Source: ATZT02 sp038145175 | GTDB lineage: Bacteria > Actinomycetota > Actinomycetes > S36-B12 > UBA5976 | Reading direction: 5' to 3' | DNA: 64,000 bases | NCBI GenBank assembly: GCA_038145175.1 | Contig: JAYQPE010000004.1 | Coordinates: 1-64,000 of the forward strand | Shown here: positions 53,165 through 61,372 of the stretch, piece by piece | Position numbering within the stretch: position 1 is the first letter of the stretch | How the letters are laid out: every line of letters starts with the position of its first letter | Notes under the pieces: model-generated | Database searches by the model: none | What the model saw: the letters and a program-made list of their open reading frames with translations, nothing else | What the model was told of the DNA's origin: nothing | Position numbers and translations under genes: made by a program

Positions 53165-53189
53165 CCCAATTCACGCTTGATATTTTTGC

Positions 53190-54020
53190 CTACGCATCCC
53201 ATTTTGCAGAAATTTTGGCTTTAAATTCATCTCTTAATTTAATGCTGATAGGCCCTGGAGCTTTTAATTGGCGATCATCAATTTTTGAAATTGGTTGAAT
53301 ATCTCTTGTTGAAGAAGTTAAAAAAGCTTCATCTACTTCTTTTAAGATCGACATTGGTAAATCTATTTCTTCAACATCAAACCATTGGCAAACTAATGCT
53401 CTTGTAATCCCACCTAAACAACCACTGCTTAATGGTGGGGTCATTACTTTTCCATCTTTAACTACAAAAATATTTGAACCAGTTCCTTCACACAATTGAT
53501 TTCTGGTGTTAGGCATTATTGCTTCGTGTGCACCTTTTGCTTTTGCCATAGCTAAGACTGCAGCATTTTGCGCGTATGAAGTTGTTTTTGAACCTGCCAA
53601 CATACTTTTATCATTTCTTGGTTCATCAACTGTTACTACAAGTGCTGTTTCTGGCCAATTAGCTTCTGGACTTACTGCTACTACTAAGGTGAAATTATCT
53701 TTAGTCCGATCACTTCCCAATGGTCCTATGCCACTTGTGTAGGTAATTCTCATTCTCATGGTTGAACCTAATTGAGGATTTGCACTTATTACTTCATCAA
53801 TTGCTTTTCTTAACAAATCTTCCTTTTCAAAATCAATGCCAATAGTTTTTAAAGAATAGGCAAGTCTTTCAATATGTCGAGTCAGAGCTACTGGATTTTT
53901 ATCAACTACTTTTAGTGTTTCAAATGCCCCATCGCCAACTGTAAATCCATGATCAAAAACACTTACTTTTGCTGATTGGCTATCGACTAATTGATCATTT
54001 AGCCATATTTGTGAGGACAT
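53190..54020 (-). CDS. class IV PLP-dependent aminotransferase / aminodeoxychorismate lyase-like
   Basis: A 276-residue fold-type IV PLP enzyme. FDHGFTVGDGAFETLKV is at the N-terminus; the PLP-binding Lys is in SKTTSYAQN near residue 145; CEGTGSNIFVV and TPPLSSGCLGGITR bind the phosphate and substrate. The pattern fits 4-amino-4-deoxychorismate lyase (PabC, folate synthesis) or a branched-chain or D-amino-acid aminotransferase; I favour PabC. It follows truA by four bases. Confidence 0.8.
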   Translation of the reverse strand: MSSQIWLNDQLVDSQSAKVSVFDHGFTVGDGAFETLKVVDKNPVALTRHIERLAYSLKTIGIDFEKEDLLRKAIDEVISANPQLGSTMRMRITYTSGIGPLGSDRTKDNFTLVVAVSPEANWPETALVVTVDEPRNDKSMLAGSKTTSYAQNAAVLAMAKAKGAHEAIMPNTRNQLCEGTGSNIFVVKDGKVMTPPLSSGCLGGITRALVCQWFDVEEIDLPMSILKEVDEAFLTSSTRDIQPISKIDDRQLKAPGPISIKLRDEFKAKISAKWDA

Positions 54021-54024
54021 AAAG

Positions 54025-54867
54025 TTATTCTTCCATAGTTCTTAATCGTCTTGTTAATTCGTATTGGGATTTATATAAAGATGGGTGAGGATATGTTACT
54101 TCTTCTAAAATAAGTGCACTTGGAGAAACTACATTTAAATCAGTAACTTTCTTTCTTTTTTCCATAATTTCTTTAGGCCAATTAATACTTTTTTTACCTG
54201 TACCAACCTGCAAGATTGCTCCCACAAGTCCTCTAACCATGGAATAACAAAATGCATCAGCAATTACTTCAGCTGTTAAAAATTTGCTTTTTCTGGTCCA
54301 TTTAAATTTGATCAAATTTCTTATAGTGGTAGAACCTGATCTAGTTTTACAAAAAGCATAAAAATCGTTTAGACCAATTAACATTTGACTTGCTTTATTC
54401 ATATCGTGTTCATCTAATTTTTTTCGATAATCTAAGACAAAACGAGAATTAAATGGATCTAATCCATCTTTAGAATCATAAACTGTATAAGAGTATCTTC
54501 TAGTTAAAGCGCTATATCTGGCATCAAAATCAAGTGGCACAATACTTGCTTTTCTAACTTGTAAATCTACTGGTAATAATCTTCTAAATTTATACATTGG
54601 ATCTTTAATACTTTTCCAAGTGTTTTCTAAAATATCAAAATGGACTACTTGGCCGCGAGCATGAACTCCTTTATCAGTTCTGCCTGCACCAATTGTTTTA
54701 ATCGTGGAAACTCTTAAGAATTTTTTTAAAACTTTATTCAATTCACCTTGCACAGTTCGCTGTTGTGGTTGTGTACCAAAACCTGCAAAATCTGTGCCAT
54801 CATAAGCAATATCTAGACGGATACGAATAAGCCCGCTTCCAGTGGAAGCGGGCTTATTAATTTTCAT
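54025..54867 (-). CDS. truA: tRNA pseudouridine(38-40) synthase
   Basis: A TruA enzyme of 280 residues that isomerises U38-40 in tRNA anticodon arms. IAYDGTDFAGFGTQPQQRTVQGEL appears in two parts near the N-terminus and GAGRTDKGVHARGQVVHFD carries the catalytic Asp. Start choice: ATG 54867 or TTG 54873, 20 or 14 bases after the rplQ stop. No in-frame start exists between these and the conserved IRIRLDIAYDG segment, so the preceding hairpin must be translated. Confidence 0.92.
   Translation of the reverse strand: MKINKPASTGSGLIRIRLDIAYDGTDFAGFGTQPQQRTVQGELNKVLKKFLRVSTIKTIGAGRTDKGVHARGQVVHFDILENTWKSIKDPMYKFRRLLPVDLQVRKASIVPLDFDARYSALTRRYSYTVYDSKDGLDPFNSRFVLDYRKKLDEHDMNKASQMLIGLNDFYAFCKTRSGSTTIRNLIKFKWTRKSKFLTAEVIADAFCYSMVRGLVGAILQVGTGKKSINWPKEIMEKRKKVTDLNVVSPSALILEEVTYPHPSLYKSQYELTRRLRTMEE
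54826..54858 (-). terminator. 15-base-pair hairpin inside the first codons of truA, just after rplQ
   Basis: AATAAGCCCGCTTCC pairs perfectly with GGAAGCGGGCTTATT around a three-base loop. On the coding strand the 3' arm ends CTTATTCG, a short U-poor tail. It begins about 30 bases after the rplQ stop and encodes truA residues Asn-Lys-Pro-Ala-Ser-Thr-Gly-Ser-Gly-Leu-Ile. It could partly terminate the ribosomal-protein operon or control truA translation. Confidence 0.65.
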
Positions 54868-54887
54868 TTTCAAATTCTACTAAAAAA

Positions 54888-55382
54888 TTATGCTTTCTTT
54901 GCAGTTGCTTTTTTAGCAGTTTTCTTTACAGGTTTTTCTTCAGTAGTAACAGGTGCGCTAGCTGCAGTTTCTACTTTTGCTGCACTTTTAGTTGCACTTT
55001 CTGCTTGCGCTACGACTTTTTCAGCCAAAGCTTCTACTAATTCAATTACTGCCATAGGTGCATTGTCACCTTTTCTTGGACCAAGTTTGGTGATTCTTAA
55101 ATAACCACCATTTCTTTTTGCAAAGCTTGGACCAATTTCAGTAAACAGTGAATGCACTACTGATTTATTTCTTATTACGGCTAACACACGTCTTCTAGAA
55201 GCAAGATCTCCTCTTTTTGCTTGAGAAATAATTCTTTCTGCAAAAGGACGAAGTTTCTTAGCTTTTGCTTCTGTCGTGGTAATTTTTCCTTTTTCAAAAA
55301 GTGATGTGGCAAGGTTTGCCAAAATCAATTTTTGATGAGCTGGTGAACCACCAAGACGCGTACCTTGGGTTGGTGCTGCCAT
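54888..55382 (-). CDS. rplQ: 50S ribosomal protein L17
   Basis: A 164-residue L17. The core (about 1-120) begins TQGTRLGGSPAHQKLILANL and includes TTEAKAKKLRPFAE; the last ~45 residues are an Ala/Lys/Thr-rich extension (KTAKKATAKKA), common in actinobacterial L17. It follows rpoA by 35 bases. Confidence 0.97.
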   Translation of the reverse strand: MAAPTQGTRLGGSPAHQKLILANLATSLFEKGKITTTEAKAKKLRPFAERIISQAKRGDLASRRRVLAVIRNKSVVHSLFTEIGPSFAKRNGGYLRITKLGPRKGDNAPMAVIELVEALAEKVVAQAESATKSAAKVETAASAPVTTEEKPVKKTAKKATAKKA

Positions 55383-55417
55383 TTTGTTCTCCTACTTTTT
55401 TGCGTCGTTGGTTGGTT

Positions 55418-56434
55418 TTAGAACTTCTCGTCTTCAGCAAGATTTTCTTCATCGTTTTCTTCGATGTATCCTGCTGCTTTGGTTCTGTCATAACCAGCTG
55501 GTGAATCTTTTAGTTTCAAACCAAGCATTTGTAGTTTGGCGTGAACTTCATCAATTGATTTTTGACCAAAGTTTCTTACATCCATCAAATCTGCTTCACT
55601 TCTGGTGATTAATTCACCGACAGTGTGCACGCCTTCGCGCTTTAGACAGTTATAAGAACGAACAGTTAAATCTAATTGTTCAATTGGCATGTTTAGTTGT
55701 TCCAATGCATAAGCATCAACTGGGCTTGGCCCAATTTCAATTCCTTCTGCATTGACATTTAGTTCATGAGCTAAACCAAATAGTTCAACCAATGTTCTTC
55801 CAGCAGATGCAACTGCATATGAAGGTTTCATAGATGGTTTGGTTTCAACTTCAATAACTAAGCGATCAAAGTCTGTTCTTTGTTCCACACGAGTTGCTTC
55901 TACTTTGTAAGTAACTTTGACAACTGGTGAATATAAAGAGTCAACTGGAATGCGACCGATTTCTGCTCCACTTACTTTGTTTTGTACAGCGGTTACATAT
56001 CCACGACCACGTTCCACAACTAATTCCATTTCTAATTTACCTTTGGAATTAAGGGTTGCGATGTGATGTTTTGGATTGTGTACTTCAACACCTGCTGGGG
56101 CTGAAATATCGCCGGCAGTAACTTCACCAGGCCCAGACTTCTTCAAGTGCATTACTGATGGTTCGTCATTATCTGAAGAGACCACTATGTCTTTAACGTT
56201 CAAAACTATTTCGGTTACATCTTCCACAACACCTTCTAGGTTTGTGAATTCATGTAACGCACCTTCAATTCTGATGCTGGTAATTGCCGCACCTGGAATA
56301 GAAGAAAGAAGTGTTCTTCTTAATGAATTTCCCAGCGTATAACCAAAACCTGGTTCTAGAGGCTCGAGAATGTATCTTGCGCGAGTATCTGAAATTGGTT
56401 CTTCAACCAGTATCGGACGTTGTGCTATTAACAT
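55418..56434 (-). CDS. rpoA: DNA-directed RNA polymerase subunit alpha
   Basis: A 338-residue alpha subunit. The assembly domain shows FEPLEPGFGYTLGNSLRR-type sequence (LEPLEPGFGYTLGNSLRRTLL), and the C-terminal domain (about 255-315) has LDLTVRSYNCLKREGVHTVGEL and NFGQKSIDEV, the UP-element-binding part. An acidic tail of about 15 residues (EENDEENLAEDEKF) follows. It sits in the standard rpsM-rpsK-rpsD-rpoA-rplQ order. Confidence 0.97.
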   Translation of the reverse strand: MLIAQRPILVEEPISDTRARYILEPLEPGFGYTLGNSLRRTLLSSIPGAAITSIRIEGALHEFTNLEGVVEDVTEIVLNVKDIVVSSDNDEPSVMHLKKSGPGEVTAGDISAPAGVEVHNPKHHIATLNSKGKLEMELVVERGRGYVTAVQNKVSGAEIGRIPVDSLYSPVVKVTYKVEATRVEQRTDFDRLVIEVETKPSMKPSYAVASAGRTLVELFGLAHELNVNAEGIEIGPSPVDAYALEQLNMPIEQLDLTVRSYNCLKREGVHTVGELITRSEADLMDVRNFGQKSIDEVHAKLQMLGLKLKDSPAGYDRTKAAGYIEENDEENLAEDEKF

Positions 56435-56496
56435 ATTTTTTTCTTACCTTTCAGGCGACCACTATTTGACGCCCTTGTCGGGGATATTGCTTTTTC

Positions 56497-57123
56497 TTAC
56501 TTGGAGTACAACTCAACGATCAACTGTTCTTGAACAGCTGTGTCGATTTGTGATCTCACTGGTACTGCAGTAACAATTACGCGCATGTTGTGTGCGGACA
56601 CATCAAGCCATGCTGGAATTGTTTTTTCACCAGATTCAGCTCTTGCCACCACAAATGGTGTCAATTCGCGTGACTCTGGGCGAACTTCGATTATGTCGGT
56701 TGTTTTTACTTGGTAAGAAGGAATGTTTAATTTTTTACCATTTACCAAGATGTGACCGTGGCGAACAATTTGTCTTGCCATGTCGCGACTTTTTGCAAAA
56801 CCTGCACGATAGATAACGTTGTCTAAACGATTTTCTAACATGACAAGAAGGTTTTCACCAGTCTTACCGGTTCTGCGTGAGGCTTCTTCGTAATAGTTAC
56901 GGAATTGTTTTTCTAACACTCCATAAATACGAGCAGCTTTTTGTTTTTCGCGTTTTTGTAATGAATATTCAGATTCTTTACCACGATTTCTTCCATGTTG
57001 TCCTGGTGGAAATGGTCTTGATTCCATTGGACACTTTGGTGAATCACATTTAGAACCCTTTAAATAAAGTTTTACTTTTTCTCTGCGGCATCTCTTGCAA
57101 TCTGCCCCTGTATAACGTGCCAT
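56497..57123 (-). CDS. rpsD: 30S ribosomal protein S4
   Basis: A 208-residue S4 of the zinc-binding (C+) type: Cys at CKRC (9 and 12) and CDSPKC (26 and 31). The S4 RNA-binding domain RLDNVIYRAGF and ARQIVRHGHILVNGK is intact. S4 is the usual autoregulator of the alpha operon in many bacteria; here it is the third gene. It follows rpsK by 30 bases. Confidence 0.97.
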   Translation of the reverse strand: MARYTGADCKRCRREKVKLYLKGSKCDSPKCPMESRPFPPGQHGRNRGKESEYSLQKREKQKAARIYGVLEKQFRNYYEEASRRTGKTGENLLVMLENRLDNVIYRAGFAKSRDMARQIVRHGHILVNGKKLNIPSYQVKTTDIIEVRPESRELTPFVVARAESGEKTIPAWLDVSAHNMRVIVTAVPVRSQIDTAVQEQLIVELYSK

Positions 57124-57153
57124 AAGTTTTTCTTTTCTCCTTTAATTCTTTAA

Positions 57154-57567
57154 CTAGACGCGACGACGTTTGCGGTGACGAACACCGTTAAATGGAACTG
57201 GGGTGACGTCTTGAATTAAACCAACTTCAAGACCAGAGGCTTGTAAAGATCTAATAGCAGTTTCTCTACCAGATCCAGGCCCTTTAACAAAAACATCGAC
57301 TTTTTTAAGTCCATGTTCCATTGCTTTTTTTGCTGCATCTTCAGCCGCGAGTTGTGCAGCAAATGGTGTTGATTTTCTTGAACCTTTGAAACCAACATGT
57401 CCACTTGATGATGATGCAATTACTGCACCAGTCAAATCTGTAATTGAAACAATTGTGTTATTGAAAGTTGATTTGATGTGAGCTTGTCCATGAGCAACAT
57501 TCTTTTTAGTTTTTTTACGAACTTTCTTTGCTGCTACTGGTTTTGCTTTTTTCTCTTTTTCAGCCAT
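57154..57567 (-). CDS. rpsK: 30S ribosomal protein S11
   Basis: A 137-residue S11 with a Lys/Ala-rich N-terminus. The core has GQAHIKSTFNNTIVSITD, KSTPFAAQLAAEDAA, and the closing PVPFNGVRHRKRRRV. It follows rpsM by 13 bases. Confidence 0.97.
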   Translation of the reverse strand: MAEKEKKAKPVAAKKVRKKTKKNVAHGQAHIKSTFNNTIVSITDLTGAVIASSSSGHVGFKGSRKSTPFAAQLAAEDAAKKAMEHGLKKVDVFVKGPGSGRETAIRSLQASGLEVGLIQDVTPVPFNGVRHRKRRRV

Positions 57568-57580
57568 TAATCAAATCCCT

Positions 57581-57958
57581 CTACTTCGTTGCAATCTTTT
57601 TGCCGGCAACGGTTTTGCGCGGACCTTTACGTGTACGTGCATTGGTGTGAGTTCTTTGACCACGAACTGGCAAACCACGACGATGACGAATACCTTGGTA
57701 TGAACCAATTTCTACTTTGCGTCTGATATCTGCAGAAACTTCACGACGAAGATCACCTTCGACTTTAAAGTTTTGTTCTAGATATTCACGTAGTTTTACT
57801 AATTCAGGTTCACCTAAATCTTTAACTCTAGTGTCTGGATTTACCCCAGATGCTTTTAACATTTCGATGGAACGAGTTTTACCAATTCCATATATATATT
57901 GCAGTGCTACTTCCACGCGTTTGTCGTTTGGAAGATCAACTCCAGCTAAACGTGCCAT
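57581..57958 (-). CDS. rpsM: 30S ribosomal protein S13
   Basis: A 125-residue S13. It starts RLAGVDLPNDKRVEVALQYIYGIG and ends in the basic RGLPVRGQRTHTNARTRKG segment plus a Lys-rich tail. It opens the alpha operon; 175 bases separate it from rpmJ and contain two hairpins. Confidence 0.97.
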   Translation of the reverse strand: MARLAGVDLPNDKRVEVALQYIYGIGKTRSIEMLKASGVNPDTRVKDLGEPELVKLREYLEQNFKVEGDLRREVSADIRRKVEIGSYQGIRHRRGLPVRGQRTHTNARTRKGPRKTVAGKKIATK

Positions 57959-58013
57959 ATTGGGCGGTTTTCCTTTTCTTTAAATTTTTCAGAAGTCTGT
58001 TACGGTTATCGGT

Positions 58014-58032
58014 CTTACCCGCCCTGGGTAAG
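58014..58032 (-). other. hairpin 1 in the rpsM leader
   Basis: CTTACCC pairs with GGGTAAG around a five-base loop, about 55 bases before the rpsM ATG. No U run follows it. A CTCTAG/CTAGAG pair lies directly upstream in the transcript (58034-58056) and could stack on it or compete. Confidence 0.5.
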
Positions 58033-58102
58033 TCTCTAGCTTCTGAAATTACTAGAGGTTTCGTTCTCTATTTAAATCGGCAAGATTTAATTTGAGGTGA
58101 CG

Positions 58103-58121
58103 GATAACCATATTGGTTATC
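58103..58121 (-). other. hairpin 2 in the rpmJ-rpsM spacer
   Basis: GATAACCA pairs perfectly with TGGTTATC around a three-base loop, 12 bases after the rpmJ stop. No U run follows, so termination is not obvious. Confidence 0.5.
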
Positions 58122-58133
58122 TACAAGTTGTAG

Positions 58134-58247
58134 TTAGCCCTGACGTTGTTTGTGTCTTGGGTTTTCACAAATAACCATTACTTTTTTGTGTCTGCGAATA
58201 ACTTTGCATTTATCGCAAATCTTCTTAACACTTGGTTGTACTTTCAT
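58134..58247 (-). CDS. rpmJ: 50S ribosomal protein L36
   Basis: A 37-residue L36 read directly from the sequence: MKVQPSVKKICDKCK begins it and RHKQRQG ends it. The zinc ligands C11, C14, C27 and H32 are all present (C+ form). The TAA stop is at 58136-58134. It lies 21 bases after infA with TAAAGGAAAG upstream of the ATG, and precedes the rpsM leader. Confidence 0.95.
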   Translation of the reverse strand: MKVQPSVKKICDKCKVIRRHKKVMVICENPRHKQRQG

Positions 58248-58268
58248 ACTTTCCTTTAGTAATAGTTG

Positions 58269-58487
58269 TTACTTGTAGCGGTAAACAATCCGACCGCGAG
58301 TTAAATCGTATGGAGATAACTCCACGATTACGCGATCGTCTGGCAAAATTCTGATGTAGTGCATTCTCATTTTGCCGCTGATGTGAGCTAAAACAATATG
58401 GCCGTTGTCTAGTTGAACTTTGAACATCGCATTTGGCAGGGTCTCTGCAATGGTGCCTTCAAGTTCAATAGCCCCGTCTTTTGCCAT
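58269..58487 (-). CDS. infA: translation initiation factor IF-1
   Basis: A 72-residue IF-1 (S1/OB fold): MAKDGAIELEGTIAETLPNA at the start, HIVLAHISGKMRMHYIRI and RGRIVYRYK at the end. AGAGAGGT precedes the ATG. It heads the infA-rpmJ-alpha operon group. Confidence 0.97.
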   Translation of the reverse strand: MAKDGAIELEGTIAETLPNAMFKVQLDNGHIVLAHISGKMRMHYIRILPDDRVIVELSPYDLTRGRIVYRYK

Positions 58488-58589
58488 ACCTCTCTTAACT
58501 CTTAGTTTTTCAGCTTTTTGAATAACCGAATAAATAGTCTATGAAATCAGTGGCATGACCATTACTTGCAGGGTCAATTCGTGAGAGAA

Positions 58590-59765
58590 CTAATAGGAAG
58601 GCTTGTTGGTTTCTATATCTTCTACCCAGGAAATAATCCCGCCTTCCAAATGGGAAATTTCCAAGAATCCATTGTGTTTTAAATAATTCATCACTTCTGT
58701 TGAGCGATTTCCAGATCGGCAATAAAGCACAACTGGTTTATCTTTGGGAATTAACGACAATCCATTGCTTGCAAAGATGTCGTCTTTATTAATAAACACA
58801 GATCCATCAATATCTACAAGATCTTTTTCAGGCGCTTCCCTTACATCTATAAGTAGAAAGTCTGTTTCTTTTCTTTTTCTTTTATCAAGCATCTCTTTTA
58901 ATTCAATTGGTTTAATTCCTGGATCTTTTCTAGGTTTTACCGGACCACAAAATTGTTCATAATCAATTAATGAAGTAATGGTTGGATTTTTACCACAGAT
59001 TACACAATTTGAATCTTGGTTAATTTCGACTTTTCTAAAACTTGTTTCAAGCGCTGAATATGAAAGCACTTGGCCTATTAAAATATCTCCAACTCCTGTG
59101 ATTAGTTGTAATGCTTGAGTTACTTGTAAAGAAGCAATCGTTGCACACATGCTGGCAAGTACTCCTCCAGATGCACAAGTTTGCACCAGATTTGTTGGCG
59201 GTGGTTCAGGATGTAAACATCTATAACATGGTCCATGTTTTTTCCAAAAAACACTTACCTGACCATCAAATCTATAAATACTTGCCCATATATATGGTTT
59301 ATCTAAAATTACGCACGCATCATTTAATAAGTATCTTGTTGCAAAATTATCACTTCCATCAATTACTAAATCAAAATTCTTAATTATATTTTCAGCATTT
59401 TTAGCAGTAATCATTTCATTAAATACGGATACTTTTACAAAAGGATTTAATTGATTAATTTTTTCTTTCGCTTCTTCTGCTTTATCTTTTCCAATACTTA
59501 AACTATTAAATAAAATTTGGCGTTGCAGATTCGTTTCATCTACAACATCAAAATCACAAATACCTAATTCTTTTACTCCAGCTGCAGCTAGATAAAGCAA
59601 AATTGGTGAACCAAGTCCCCCAGCTCCTATAACTAATACTTTGGCATTTGAGATTCGTTGTTGATTTTCCAAACCTATTTCGGGTAAGAGAACATGCCGT
59701 GAATATCGTTTGATTTCTTCATTGCTTAAGGAAGCAGAATCTGTAATAAGCGGATTGATTTTCAC
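58590..59765 (-). CDS. moeZ: ThiF/MoeB-type adenylyltransferase with C-terminal rhodanese domain (MoeZ-like)
   Basis: A 391-residue protein. The E1-like domain (about 15-255) has VIGAGGLGSPILLYLAAAGV, the ATP-side DNFATRYLLND, the catalytic region TCASGGV and zinc Cys pairs CYRC and CVIC. The rhodanese domain (about 285-385) has the persulfide Cys in VLYCRSGNRS. Such proteins adenylate and thiocarboxylate small sulfur carriers for molybdopterin, thiamin or CysO-dependent cysteine synthesis; no carrier is adjacent here. Start is GTG at 59765, six bases after a TACGTT box, so probably leaderless. Confidence 0.88.
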   Translation of the reverse strand: MKINPLITDSASLSNEEIKRYSRHVLLPEIGLENQQRISNAKVLVIGAGGLGSPILLYLAAAGVKELGICDFDVVDETNLQRQILFNSLSIGKDKAEEAKEKINQLNPFVKVSVFNEMITAKNAENIIKNFDLVIDGSDNFATRYLLNDACVILDKPYIWASIYRFDGQVSVFWKKHGPCYRCLHPEPPPTNLVQTCASGGVLASMCATIASLQVTQALQLITGVGDILIGQVLSYSALETSFRKVEINQDSNCVICGKNPTITSLIDYEQFCGPVKPRKDPGIKPIELKEMLDKRKRKETDFLLIDVREAPEKDLVDIDGSVFINKDDIFASNGLSLIPKDKPVVLYCRSGNRSTEVMNYLKHNGFLEISHLEGGIISWVEDIETNKPSY

Positions 59766-59771
59766 ATTACT

Positions 59772-59781
59772 AACGTAGACT
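59772..59781. promoter_or_regulatory. back-to-back -10 boxes for moeZ (-) and the puuD-like gene (+)
   Basis: On the minus strand TACGTT (59777-59772) ends six bases before the moeZ GTG; on the plus strand TAGACT (59776-59781) ends eight bases before the ATG at 59790. They share one TA step, as at 32615-32624. Neither gene has a ribosome-binding site. Confidence 0.45.
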
Positions 59782-59789
59782 ACTTCTAT

Positions 59790-60479
59790 ATGAATTCACC
59801 AGTCATAGGAATTTCTTGTTACGTTGAACCAGCCAAATGGGGGGCTTGGGATATCACTGCTGCAGTTTTACCTTTTGAATATGTTTCATCAGTTACTCAA
59901 GCAGGTGGTCGTGCAGTAATAATTCCACCTGATGAATTTGGATCTCATGTTGTTGAAAAATTAGATGGCTTAATAATTGCAGGTGGTGCAGATATTGATG
60001 CCAGACTTTACAAACAAACACCTCATGAAACAAGTGACAAACCAAGATTAACTAGAGATGCAGGTGAAATAAGCCTTTACAAAAAAGCAAAAGAAATTAA
60101 TCTTCCATTTTTAGGAATTTGTAGAGGTTTACAAATTATGGCTGTGAGCGAAGGTGGAACTTTAATTCAACATATTCCAGATGTTTCAAAATTAAATCAC
60201 CGCCCAGCTCCTGCTCAATTTGTAACTCATGAAGCTAGATTTATTAAAGATTCTCTAATTTCAAAAATACTAAATACCACTGAAACCACGGTTAATTCTT
60301 CTCATCATCAAGCAGTTGAAAATCCAGGTAATTTAACGATTACTGGGTGGGCTGAAGATGACACAATTGAAGTTTTAGAAGATCAAAATAGAATTTTTTC
60401 TTTAGGCGTGCAATGGCATCCTGAAATGAGTGAAGATAAAAGATTATTTGAAGCTTTAGTTAAAGCGTGCCAAAAGTGA
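59790..60479 (+). CDS. puuD: gamma-glutamyl-gamma-aminobutyrate hydrolase (PuuD-like, peptidase C26)
   Basis: A 229-residue class I glutamine-amidotransferase-fold hydrolase. The nucleophile Cys is in GICRGLQIM, with GGADIDARLY before it, and the catalytic His/Glu in QWHPEM near the end. The family cleaves gamma-glutamyl-GABA or related gamma-glutamyl amines in polyamine or monoamine catabolism. An SDR and an aldehyde dehydrogenase, its usual partners, lie 1.8 kb away with psuG/psuK in between. Its last codons overlap psuG. Confidence 0.85.
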   Translation: MNSPVIGISCYVEPAKWGAWDITAAVLPFEYVSSVTQAGGRAVIIPPDEFGSHVVEKLDGLIIAGGADIDARLYKQTPHETSDKPRLTRDAGEISLYKKAKEINLPFLGICRGLQIMAVSEGGTLIQHIPDVSKLNHRPAPAQFVTHEARFIKDSLISKILNTTETTVNSSHHQAVENPGNLTITGWAEDDTIEVLEDQNRIFSLGVQWHPEMSEDKRLFEALVKACQK

Positions 60480-61372
60480 AAATTAATCCAATAGTTCAAG
60501 AAGCTTTAAATAATAGAAAAGCAGTTGTGGCTTTGGAGTCAACCATTATTGCTCATGGCCTACCTCGTCCAGATAATTTCAAAATTGCTCAAGAAATTGA
60601 AGCAGTAGTTAAAGAACAAGGTGCAGTACCTGCAACTATTGCAATCCTAAATGGTGAAATTTGTGTTGGCTTAGATGAAAACCAATTATCCCAAGTTGCA
60701 AATGATCCAAATATTTTAAAACTAGGAATTAGAGATATTGCTCATTGTGTTACAAGAAAACAATCAGGGGCCACCACCGTGGCAAGTACTGCATGGATTG
60801 CTCAATTAAGTGGAATATCAACTTTTGCAACAGGTGGTTTAGGTGGAGTTCATAAAGGTGCAATTGAAACTTTTGATGAATCTGGCGATATAACTGCTCT
60901 TGCCCAAATTCCTATCGTGGTTGTTTCTAGTGGTGTTAAATCTATTTTGGATGTGGCAGCCACTTTAGAAAGATTAGAAACCTGGCATGTTCCTGTTTAT
61001 GGTTGGAAAACTAATGATTTTCCAGGCTTTTGGATAAAAGATTCTGGATTTGATATTGGTGAAAAAGTTGAAACTGCTGAAGAGATAGCAAATATTTATA
61101 AATTTAGAAAATCCAATAATTATACACAATCAATACTTATTGCAAACCCAATCAAAAAAGAAGATGAATTTGATCCAAAACTTGAGAAAGAAATCCTAGA
61201 AAAAGGTATGAAGCTTTCTCAAGAGCAACACATAACCGGAAAAGCCGTTACTCCTTTTCTTTTAGGTCTGATGCATTCTGAATCAAAAGGACAATCACTA
61301 AAAGCTAATGTGGCATTAGTTAAAAGTAATGCCCAACTTGCTGCTCAAATTGCCGTAGCCATCTCCAAATAA
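60476..61372 (+). CDS. psuG: pseudouridine-5'-phosphate glycosidase
   Basis: Splits pseudouridine-5'-phosphate into uracil and ribose-5-phosphate (reversible). ALESTIIAHGLPRPDN, CVTRKQSGATTVASTAW and FATGGLGGVHKGA are family signatures, and the catalytic Lys lies in VSSGVKSILD. Start GTG 60476 is preferred since it overlaps the upstream stop as GTGA, giving 298 residues; GTG 60467 is an in-frame alternative adding three residues. It is one base short of fusion with psuK (TAATG). Confidence 0.92.
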   Translation: MKINPIVQEALNNRKAVVALESTIIAHGLPRPDNFKIAQEIEAVVKEQGAVPATIAILNGEICVGLDENQLSQVANDPNILKLGIRDIAHCVTRKQSGATTVASTAWIAQLSGISTFATGGLGGVHKGAIETFDESGDITALAQIPIVVVSSGVKSILDVAATLERLETWHVPVYGWKTNDFPGFWIKDSGFDIGEKVETAEEIANIYKFRKSNNYTQSILIANPIKKEDEFDPKLEKEILEKGMKLSQEQHITGKAVTPFLLGLMHSESKGQSLKANVALVKSNAQLAAQIAVAISK

